Part shown: piece after piece, positions 48,514 through 54,995 of the stretch
Layout of the letters: every line of letters starts with the position of its first letter
Numbering within the stretch: the stretch's first letter is position 1
NCBI RefSeq assembly: GCF_014204495.1
Contig: NZ_JACHLN010000001.1
Coordinates: 744,001-808,000 of the forward strand
Direction: 5' to 3'
DNA: 64,000 bases
Source of the DNA: Sphingomonas kyeonggiensis
Lineage (GTDB): Bacteria > Pseudomonadota > Alphaproteobacteria > Sphingomonadales > Sphingomonadaceae
Position numbers and translations under genes: made by a program
The notes under the pieces: model-generated
What the model was told of the DNA's origin: nothing
Database searches by the model: none
Seen by the model: only the letters and a program-made list of their open reading frames with translations

Positions 48514-48873
48514 TCATTGCGGTTTCCGGCCGCGCCCGCCAGACCTTGCCGGGATCGATTTACCGTGTTCGGCCCACCAAGTGGCGAGCGCTTCCATTGT
48601 GGGGCCTAGCCCGCGGGCCTTGGCCGTCATCTCATACTCGACGCGCGGGGGCACCTCGGCAAAGACTGTCCGAGAGATCAGCCCATCGGCCTCCAACTCG
48701 CGAAGTTGCGCCGTGAGCATATGTTGCGTGATGCCGGGGATGGCCTTGCGCAGTTCGCCAAAGCGGTGAACCCGCTGGTGGAGCAACCACATGATCTCCA
48801 GTTTCCATTTGCCCGAGAGCATCGCGAACGCGCGGCGCATCTCATCCTGCATGGTGAACGCACCGTCTTCCAA
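48514..48873 (-). CDS. HxlR family transcriptional regulator
   Basis: HxlR proteins are small winged-helix regulators, often responding to reactive carbonyls or quinones. The 119-residue product has the family core LSGKWKLEIMWLLHQRVHRF, ELRKAIPGITQHMLTAQLRE and GLISRTVFAEVPPRVEYEMT. The likely start is TTG at 48873 with GGAG before it; an ATG at 48852 lacks a good site. It is divergent from the doxX-SDR pair and probably controls it through the 163-base gap between them. Confidence 0.88.
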   Translation of the reverse strand: MEDGAFTMQDEMRRAFAMLSGKWKLEIMWLLHQRVHRFGELRKAIPGITQHMLTAQLRELEADGLISRTVFAEVPPRVEYEMTAKARGLGPTMEALATWWAEHGKSIPARSGGRGRKPQ

Positions 48874-49036
48874 TAGTCAGGTTCTCCATACTAGCTGTTG
48901 ATAATTCATCCTACTTGTGGCGAATCATCCAATAGCCCATCTTCTATACAGCTAGCCGGCGTCGCTGAGAACGCCCGGCCACCAATCGTCATTCAACGAC
49001 CCGACTTCGCGTGCCTGTGCCGCGGAAAGGAGGATC

Positions 49037-49450
49037 ATGCCTGCGAGTTACGTATACTGGATCAGTACCGCGCTATTGTCGCTGCTCTACTTGTCGTCAG
49101 CCGCCTTGTATGTGTCGAAGCCAGCCTTTGTGCGCCAGGCACAGGCCGATCTCGGTTATCGTGCCGAGCATCTCGTTCCGTTCATGGTGGTGGTGAAGAT
49201 CCTGGGGCCGGTGGCGATCCTGTCGCGTGTCAGCGTGCCGCTCAGCGACCTCGCCTATGCCGGCATCCTTTACCATCTGCTGCTGTCAGGCATGGCGCAT
49301 CTGGGCGTCGGCAAGCCGAAGGGCGCCATCCCGGCCATCATCGGCCTCGCGCTGCTCGCGGCCTCGTTCACGACGCAGAACGCCGCCCGTGAAGCCGCTT
49401 CCCCCTATGCGCCGCAATCCGGCGCGCATCACCTCATCACGAAAGGATAA
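49037..49450 (+). CDS. DoxX family membrane protein
   Basis: The 137-residue protein has four hydrophobic segments (about 8-28, 47-65, 72-90, 97-115) and the DoxX-like KILGPVAILSRVSVPLSDLA region. DoxX proteins are integral membrane proteins of mixed roles. A strong AAAGGAGG site lies before the ATG. The SDR gene starts five bases after its stop, so both form one operon opposite the HxlR regulator. Confidence 0.78.
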   Translation: MPASYVYWISTALLSLLYLSSAALYVSKPAFVRQAQADLGYRAEHLVPFMVVVKILGPVAILSRVSVPLSDLAYAGILYHLLLSGMAHLGVGKPKGAIPAIIGLALLAASFTTQNAAREAASPYAPQSGAHHLITKG

Positions 49451-49455
49451 CTCCC

Positions 49456-50205
49456 ATGGGTCGCCTTGAAGGAAAGGTCGCGATTGTTACCGGCGCCAGC
49501 CGCGGCATCGGACGCGCTACCGCCAAGCTGTTCGCTGCCGAAGGCGCGAAGGTCGCAGTTCTGTCGCGCACCGCCGAAAGCATCGCCAAGGTGGTCGCCG
49601 ATATCGAAGCCGCTGGCGGCATCGCTCTCGGTATCTCCTGTGACATCAGCAACGGGCAGCAGATCGAAGCCGCCGTGGCGCAGGTCGCCGCCGAATATGG
49701 CGGCGTCGATATCCTCGTGAACAACGCTTTCGATCCGTCCGTGGTAAGTTCACCGATCATCGATCTGTCGATCGAACAGCTGCAGCGAAACTTCGACACC
49801 GGACCGATCGCCCATCTTCGCATGATGCAGGCTTGCTTTCCCTACCTTAAGGCGAGCGGGGCCGGGCGGATAATCAACTTCGCGTCGGTGGCCGGCGTCA
49901 TCGGAATGGTGCCGTACGGCCCCTACGCGATGGCGAAGGAAGCAATCCGCGCATTGACGCGCGTCGCCGCGCGGGAATGGGGGGCATATGGCATTACCGT
50001 CAACAACGTCCTGCCTGTCGCCAACACCTATGAAGAGATGACCGAGGCCGGTGTGCCGGCCCCCAGCACGCCTCTGCGCAGACTGGGAGACCCGGAGGAG
50101 GACGTCGCGCCGGTTGTCCTCTTCCTCGCCAGCCGGGATGCGCAGTTTCTCACTGGCTACAACCTATCGCCCGATGGGGGGATGATGATCGACAGCGCGC
50201 GATAG
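49456..50205 (+). CDS. Short-chain dehydrogenase/reductase
   Basis: The 249-residue NAD(P)-dependent oxidoreductase has the Rossmann signature VTGASRGIGRATAKLFAAEG, the Asn in LVNNAFDP, and the catalytic Tyr-x3-Lys in YGPYAMAKEA. The substrate is unknown; the HxlR and DoxX neighbours suggest inducible handling of a reactive or xenobiotic carbonyl. GGATAACTCCC precedes the ATG. A strong hairpin follows. Confidence 0.88.
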   Translation: MGRLEGKVAIVTGASRGIGRATAKLFAAEGAKVAVLSRTAESIAKVVADIEAAGGIALGISCDISNGQQIEAAVAQVAAEYGGVDILVNNAFDPSVVSSPIIDLSIEQLQRNFDTGPIAHLRMMQACFPYLKASGAGRIINFASVAGVIGMVPYGPYAMAKEAIRALTRVAAREWGAYGITVNNVLPVANTYEEMTEAGVPAPSTPLRRLGDPEEDVAPVVLFLASRDAQFLTGYNLSPDGGMMIDSAR

Positions 50206-50393
50206 CACGTAAGCGGCTGGCAGCTAGCCGTGCGTTCCGTGCGATAGCTGCCAGTCCGAAATCCACCCATCGTCGGCCGTTCGGGCGCTGCATGGCGCCT
50301 ACTGTAAGCGGCCAGGCTGGGAGCGCCCCAAAGTAGGCCGTTCCCAGCCTTGTAGTCCTTGCCCGAAAGCGGCCAATCCTTCAGCGTGGCTTG
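50206..50393. other. Repeat- and hairpin-rich gap
   Basis: The gap holds two perfect hairpins: CTGGCAGCTA/TAGCTGCCAG (50217-50226 with 50245-50254), likely the SDR terminator, and AGGCTGGGA/TCCCAGCCT (50314-50322 with 50342-50350). Between them is a diverged island-repeat copy (CCACCCATCGTCGGCCGTTC). No gene is seen. Confidence 0.6.
50217..50254 (+). terminator. Hairpin after SDR gene
   Basis: A perfect 10-bp stem with an 18-base loop begins 12 bases after the stop. No T-run follows, so this is a structural or partial terminator. Confidence 0.45.
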
Positions 50394-51032
50394 ATGAAGA
50401 GTGATATCAAGCTGTGCGTGACGGAAAATCTGAAAGGGCACCTCGACCCATATATGGGTGCCAAGGGTTTCACGCGTGGGTCCAACAGCCTATTCTACAA
50501 GCGAAAAATCGGTGATGCAGCGCAGAAGCTGGATCTTCGGCTAGAGGTTCATCCGAAGGATCAGCCTACCGCGTCGGCGGCCCTATATCCATTCATGCAG
50601 ATCGACATTCCTACCGTGGACGATGTGCTTCAGGACATGATTGGTGACGACCTAGGCCTTCTGGAAGGAGTGACTGCCGGCGTTACGCGGCAACCAATTG
50701 GCTTCACTTCGGCCAAGGCTGATCCGGGGCGCTGGTATATCTATCAGCGAGACTCCGTCGAGGAGATAGTCAGGGAGGCGCGCGCGTTCATCGAGCGATG
50801 GACAATGCCGGTTTTGGACAACTACGCATCTCCAGAACAAGTGGTGGCCGCTGACGAGGAGGGCGACGAGCGATTGGCGCGAGATCGAGCTCAGACGATG
50901 AGGATCGTTGCAGCGGCGCTCGTGATTGGCAGAAAAGACTATGCTCGGGAGGTACTGGAAAAGCGGCTCGGGGCGCCCGGCGCTCGGCGTCGTTTCCAAC
51001 GGGTTTTTGAATACGTAGAGAGGTATCGCTAG
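50394..51032 (+). CDS. Hypothetical protein, weakly DUF4304-like
   Basis: The 212-residue soluble protein has an opening (LDPYMGAKGFTRGSNSLFYK) that recalls DUF4304 proteins, some of which act as immunity partners of polymorphic toxins. The rest is helical with no motif that I know. No toxin gene is adjacent, although a cut RHS gene lies 2 kb away. The ATG at 50394 lacks a good ribosome site; a TTG one codon earlier is the alternative. Codon use is less GC-rich than in core genes. Confidence 0.55.
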   Translation: MKSDIKLCVTENLKGHLDPYMGAKGFTRGSNSLFYKRKIGDAAQKLDLRLEVHPKDQPTASAALYPFMQIDIPTVDDVLQDMIGDDLGLLEGVTAGVTRQPIGFTSAKADPGRWYIYQRDSVEEIVREARAFIERWTMPVLDNYASPEQVVAADEEGDERLARDRAQTMRIVAAALVIGRKDYAREVLEKRLGAPGARRRFQRVFEYVERYR

Positions 51033-51065
51033 CAGCAGCTTATGTGGCGAGCCGCTCAAAGGGCG

Positions 51066-51167
51066 CCGGTCAGCTTCCCACCCATTCGCGGTCGCTCAGC
51101 CGGGCATCAGCCCGTCCAAGAGCGGACAGGCGGCACGCGCCCCACTTGCGGACGTTCGCCTGTCACG
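51066..51167 (+). repeat. Diverged island repeat
   Basis: The stretch contains CCCACCCATTCGCGGTCGCT and GCGCCCCACTTGCGGACG, matching the ends of repeat copies A and B with a different centre. It follows the DUF4304-like gene. Confidence 0.5.
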
Positions 51168-51173
51168 TGCCAG

Positions 51174-51506
51174 TTAGGCGATCCACTCGCGATGCTGTTC
51201 AATCATGCTTTCCGACGCCCATTCTTCAAGTGAATTGAAAACGCCGGTTGCGGGCCACGCCGGATCGGGCTCTTCGCCCTGCGCCCAAGTTAGATGGACC
51301 TCGGCCAATCTGCCGTCAGACAGCTTGAAGAGCGCATCATCGCGGTCAAAGCGACGGGCCACAAGCTCACCTGTCAGGCCTCTGAGGATATGCTGGGGCC
51401 CAATCTCACGGACAAGCTGGCGCTCCCAGCCAGCCCGATACTCGGCCTTTTTCTGCTCAGGCCAATCCAAATCTGTGATTGCCACCCACGGCTCAAGCCA
51501 CTCCAT
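51174..51506 (-). CDS. Hypothetical protein
   Basis: The 110-residue product (MEWLEPWVAITDLDWPEQKK to IEQHREWIA) is rich in Trp and Glu and ends FNSLEEWASESMIEQHREW, a natural-looking helix. I recall similar conserved hypotheticals but can give no function. GGCGGAGTT precedes the ATG at 51506. It is the only minus-strand gene among its near neighbours and is divergent from the next gene. Confidence 0.62.
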   Translation of the reverse strand: MEWLEPWVAITDLDWPEQKKAEYRAGWERQLVREIGPQHILRGLTGELVARRFDRDDALFKLSDGRLAEVHLTWAQGEEPDPAWPATGVFNSLEEWASESMIEQHREWIA

Positions 51507-51597
51507 AACTCCGCCTTTTGGAGGAGCCGTCCGTCAGAGTCTATGACCGCTTTCCACCCAATAGCGGCCATCGAGCGAACCGTGCATAGTCGCGAAT

Positions 51598-52128
51598 ATG
51601 ACCTGCGTAAGAGCACTTTCTATAGGGACCATCATTTTCGCGGCGGCTATCCTCGCGGCGGGCGGATGGGTCGCATTTGATCGATCCAGCGCGTTGTCGA
51701 CCGCCTGCAAGATAGGGCTACCTAATTTTTCGCGCCCTGTGGAGGTGCCCGACTCCATGGTTGGCTGTGCGTTTGTTCGGAAACCTGAGCAACTTGCTGG
51801 AACGGTACTCCTAGACCATCACGGCGGCTCACTCATCATCAAAGGTGCAGACAAGGCCATAGCATTCGTTTGGAACGATGCCTTCCGACGCGAGCCACTT
51901 TATGGACGCTTTATAGCCGAGAAGGAACGCGCATTTTTGCGGGACTGCGTGACCGCCGTGTCGGTAGAGGCAGTGGGTCGCCTCGCGGACACTCCGGGCG
52001 ATATGTTGGGCGACCGCAAATTCTTCGTCGAGCATCTGCTTGCAGTTGGGCCTCCCGAAAGGGACGTTATCGCCAGAGTGCCGAAGAATCTGCCACCGGA
52101 GCGATGTCCGCATGCGAACGGCAGCTAA
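51598..52128 (+). CDS. Membrane-anchored hypothetical protein
   Basis: The 176-residue product has an N-terminal hydrophobic segment (about 8-26, SIGTIIFAAAILAAGGWVAF) and a periplasmic part with four cysteines (ACKIG, GCAF, DCVT, ERCPH). No family is recognised. No good ribosome site is seen before the ATG. A repeat relative starts at its stop codon. Confidence 0.5.
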   Translation: MTCVRALSIGTIIFAAAILAAGGWVAFDRSSALSTACKIGLPNFSRPVEVPDSMVGCAFVRKPEQLAGTVLLDHHGGSLIIKGADKAIAFVWNDAFRREPLYGRFIAEKERAFLRDCVTAVSVEAVGRLADTPGDMLGDRKFFVEHLLAVGPPERDVIARVPKNLPPERCPHANGS

Positions 52129-52180
52129 CCACCCAATCTCGGACGCTCGCCTCAAAAGCTGCCGTCTATGGGTTCGGGCC
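52122..52180 (+). repeat. Diverged island repeat
   Basis: AACCACCCAATCTCGGACGC follows the hypothetical gene; GGCAGCT and AGCTGCC form short flanks of a palindrome. Further on, TCTATGGGTTC resembles part of the 20-bp island inverted repeat. Confidence 0.5.
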
Positions 52181-52328
52181 CGGATCACGCGCCCCACATC
52201 CCGGGATCTGGGTCCGGCACGAAATCGTCATTGGCGCCGCTTAGCTGTCGACGTGGCGGCAGGGTTGCCCTGCAGGCGCTCGTCGCCAGCGCTGGTGACA
52301 TCGGTACAGCGGATGCTATCTCCCTCAC

Positions 52329-52658
52329 ATGAGGGAACGGCACCAGACGGCTCTGCGCATGCGCGAGGAGGGCGCAACATTCCAGGCGATCGGCGACGCG
52401 CTGCACGTTAGCGCCAGCCGGGCGAACGTCATCTATCAACGGGCGTTGGAGATCCAGGCGGAAGAGGCAGCCGGGATGAGCTTGGCGGCGATCCGGATCC
52501 TGCGCAACTATCGAGGCGACCTGCACGAGCTCGCCTCCTTTGCTGAGCGAGATCCGCATGGTGCGTGCACGCTGCTGATCCAGGAGCCCAATTGCCTCCG
52601 CCGGCACGCGTATCAGATCATCGCCTGGCTCACGGCCGGCAACCGCGAGAAGCCCTGA
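52329..52658 (+). CDS. Small protein with helix-turn-helix
   Basis: The 109-residue product has a clear HTH-like segment (MREEGATFQAIGDALHVSAS, residues about 11-30) similar to sigma-70 region 4 or resolvase-type folds, followed by helices and no ligand domain. It may bind DNA or be a remnant of a recombinase-linked protein. The ribosome site is poor. Unknown role. Confidence 0.5.
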   Translation: MRERHQTALRMREEGATFQAIGDALHVSASRANVIYQRALEIQAEEAAGMSLAAIRILRNYRGDLHELASFAERDPHGACTLLIQEPNCLRRHAYQIIAWLTAGNREKP

Positions 52659-52778
52659 TCAGGCGCGTGCGCGAGATCGCTGCCACCGCCAGGTGAAGTT
52701 GCGAGCAGGGCCACCGCTTACCATATTTCCGCGTCGCAGAGACTGCATAGCTCTACTTGAAGAAGGAGGGTGAACTCG

Positions 52779-52982
52779 ATGCTAGTGGCGGCGCAACAGG
52801 CTATCGTGCGCAAGGCCGGAGCTGCGAAAGCCGTGGTCCAACTCGTCGGCCAATCCGAATGTCTGAACTTAATCGTCAAGGCAGCTGATGAGTTCGGTAT
52901 TTCAGCCGAACCTGCTGCCGGGGATTTCCACATCATTGTTATTCCGTGGTCGGCGATCACAACGCTATCGTTCGACAGATGA
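52779..52982 (+). CDS. Very small hypothetical protein
   Basis: The 67-residue product (MLVAAQQAIVRKAGAAKAVV ... WSAITTLSFDR) has natural composition and a strong GAAGGAGGG site eight bases before the ATG, which is the main reason for the call. A GTG three codons earlier overlaps that site. No family is known. Confidence 0.5.
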   Translation: MLVAAQQAIVRKAGAAKAVVQLVGQSECLNLIVKAADEFGISAEPAAGDFHIIVIPWSAITTLSFDR

Positions 52983-53095
52983 AACTCGATGCGTCGCCGT
53001 GAGCGCCGCGGCGCTCTCCGGCGGCGCTTTCCAAAACCGGCCGTTCCGCTTTCACCCAATATCAGCAGATCGACCCGGTACGCCGAAAGCAGTCG

Positions 53096-53115
53096 TTTAT
53101 GGGTTCACGACCTAG
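53096..53115. repeat. Right copy of 20-bp inverted repeat
   Basis: TTTATGGGTTCACGACCTAG is the perfect inverse of 45496-45515. It contains the stop codon of the cut RHS reading frame. Confidence 0.75.
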
Positions 53116-54086
53116 TTCCGCCTATCTCTCCCCAAACCCGAATCAGCGAAGGTTGCGGGAATAGCGTTGCGATGCCAGCTTGGCTCGCCCACCGAGCTTG
53201 GCGAAGTGAATCGGTCACCCCTCCCGCCGATACACGCCGCAGTCCATTGCCAGACATCGCGCTTGCGCGCCGTGGTCCGATTGCCATTTGCGTCATAACT
53301 ATAGGCTTCATAGTCGTTGGCATTGACAGCGCCCGCAGTCGACATCGCCGTCGCAGGCGTTGACGGATTGAAGCCGGTCGGCGCCGTTGCGGATGGAAAT
53401 TGCCACTGAGCCTGGCGATCGAATTCGTCCCAGGTCAGTCGGGCCTTATTGCCGTTGGCATCTACGACATATTCCTGCTTGCCGTTGGGCGTATAGCTGT
53501 AAGTGACATAGGCTTGCTCGACGCCCGTGGCTGTCGCCTTGCGCACCTGCACCAACTGGCCAGCATCGTCATAGAGGTTCTTCGTAATCCGGTCGATGGG
53601 ATTGGAAGGGTTGCTCTGAGTGCAAGCACTCGCAGGCAGGCTGCCGAACGATCCCGGATCCATTCGAACCGCAGTACATTGCAGGCGGCCTACCACGTCG
53701 TAGCTGTATTGCGTGACCTGATAGACCGTGCCAGCAGCGGAGACGCTTTCCTTCACTTTGCGATCCAGCAGATCATAGCTGACATCTGTAACCTGTTGGA
53801 CAGCAAATCCCGACCAACTCACCGGCGCAATCGTCTCTGATTGCCAGCTAGATAGCGCGCCTGCCTCCACCCTCACCAAACGGCCTTCGCTGTCATACGT
53901 ATTGCGCACTGCCAGATGGTGCAGCGGGCCGGAGCCGTCGGGGTCCGGTGCGATCGTGCCGGTGACCCGATGCGCCAGGTTGTAGCGCGTCCCATTGGTG
54001 AAATCCGACGCCGCCGACTGCGCGAACGCCGTGATAGGTGTGAACAGAGCGGCCGAGCAAAGCAGCCGAGCGACAATCTTTTCCAT
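53112..54086 (-). pseudogene. Truncated RHS/YD-repeat protein
   Basis: The 324-codon frame begins with a signal peptide (ARLLCSAALFTPITAFAQSA) and then has YD repeats (YDSEGRLVRVEAG, YDVVGRLQCTAV, YDDAGQLVQVRKAT, YDANGNRTTARKRD). A full RHS protein is over 1,000 residues and would end in a core and toxin tip. After ARKRD (near 53270) the sequence becomes unrelated and runs into the right copy of the 20-bp repeat, so the 3' part was lost. AGGGAGCTG precedes the ATG. Secretion and toxin function are lost or were never here. Confidence 0.75.
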
Positions 54087-54317
54087 GGTTGCAGCTCCCT
54101 GCGTGCGGATCACGAGCAGCTCGACAAGCCGGCACGCGGCTTGGTCTCGTAAATCTTGTTGCCGTACTGATGTAGCCGTAGCAGGTGCGCAGGCTGAAGC
54201 CCCCTTCGATGTGCCTAACAGATGCGAGAAATATTTCTAAAATATGTCCAGAACCGACAATGAGCTATTTTGAAGAGCCTAGTTAGAGACCGTCGATAGA
54301 GTTGAAATTTGTTTGGA

Positions 54318-54367
54318 GGTCCTATTGCAAGGACCGCACCGATTCGCTTGAAGCATAACTCGAATCG
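54318..54367 (+). promoter_or_regulatory. Two inverted repeats upstream of the T4SS operon
   Basis: GGTCCT/AGGACC (54318-54323 with 54330-54335) and CGATTCG/CGAATCG (54340-54346 with 54361-54367) lie just before the virB2 ribosome site. They could be operator half-sites or leader hairpins that control virB expression. No promoter hexamers are convincing. Confidence 0.4.
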
Positions 54368-54379
54368 GGGGGACGGCTG

Positions 54380-54709
54380 ATGATGTGGTCAAGTGCATTA
54401 AGGCTAATCTCGCGGGGGTTGCCGAGCGCCTTTGCGGCTCTGCCGCTAACGGCCGCGGCTCAAGAACTGAGTGGAGACCCAGCCGGCTCCGGCGTCATCG
54501 TCTCCGCAGTCAACTGGCTGCAAGGCACTTTGCTCGGCACCGTGGCAACTGTCGTCGCGGTGATCGCGGTCGCGTCGGTGGGTTTCCTGATGCTCACCGG
54601 CCGGATCAACTGGCGCTACGGCGCAACGGTGATCCTGGGCTGCTTCATCCTGTTCGGCGCCGCGAGCATCGTCGCGGGTATCCAGTCGACCGCACAAGCA
54701 GGTCTCTAA
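54380..54709 (+). CDS. virB2: T4SS major pilin VirB2 (TrbC family)
   Basis: VirB2 forms the T4SS pilus. The 109-residue product has a signal peptide ending TAAAQ, then two membrane helices with the stretches VASVGFLMLTGRINWRYGAT and LGCFILFGAASIVAGI, as in TrbC/VirB2. GGGGGGAC lies before the ATG; a second ATG follows directly. It opens the operon. A second, closely similar gene lies at the operon's end, 62120-62485. Confidence 0.88.
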   Translation: MMWSSALRLISRGLPSAFAALPLTAAAQELSGDPAGSGVIVSAVNWLQGTLLGTVATVVAVIAVASVGFLMLTGRINWRYGATVILGCFILFGAASIVAGIQSTAQAGL

Positions 54710-54710
54710 A

Positions 54711-54995
54711 GTGAACGGACTGGAGCGCGATCCGCTGTTCGTGGCGCTCACGCGACCGCAGATGTTCGCGGGCGTCACCTATAGCTATTTCGTCGCCAAC
54801 GCGATCATCGCCACCGAGCTGTTCCTGATCTTTAAGTCCTTCTGGGCACTGGTCGCGGCACTCGTCATCCATCTGATCGGCGTGCTCGCCTGCCTGCGCG
54901 AACCGCGCTTCTTCGATCTGTGGCTGACGCGCGTGAGCCGCTGTCCGCGGGTGCGCAACTACAAGATCTGGCGATGCAATTCCTACCGGCCCTGA
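54711..54995 (+). CDS. virB3: T4SS protein VirB3
   Basis: VirB3 is a small inner-membrane protein at the T4SS base. The 94-residue product has the typical opening ERDPLFVALTRPQMFAGVTY and a long hydrophobic stretch (about 27-60). The GTG at 54711 is one base after the virB2 stop. Its end overlaps virB4 by 22 bases. Order and length match the family. Confidence 0.9.
   Translation: MNGLERDPLFVALTRPQMFAGVTYSYFVANAIIATELFLIFKSFWALVAALVIHLIGVLACLREPRFFDLWLTRVSRCPRVRNYKIWRCNSYRP

Noticed and set aside
52718..53059. Minus-strand frame of 113 codons
   Set aside because: It is antisense to the small gene with a strong ribosome site and has low-complexity Arg-rich sequence.
47100..53100. Integron-type cassette array with attC sites
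   Set aside because: Gene-plus-repeat layout is suggestive, but paired RYYYAAC and GTTRRRY boxes were not found around the repeats, and no integron integrase is present. Single hits such as GTTAGGC at 51173 are by chance.
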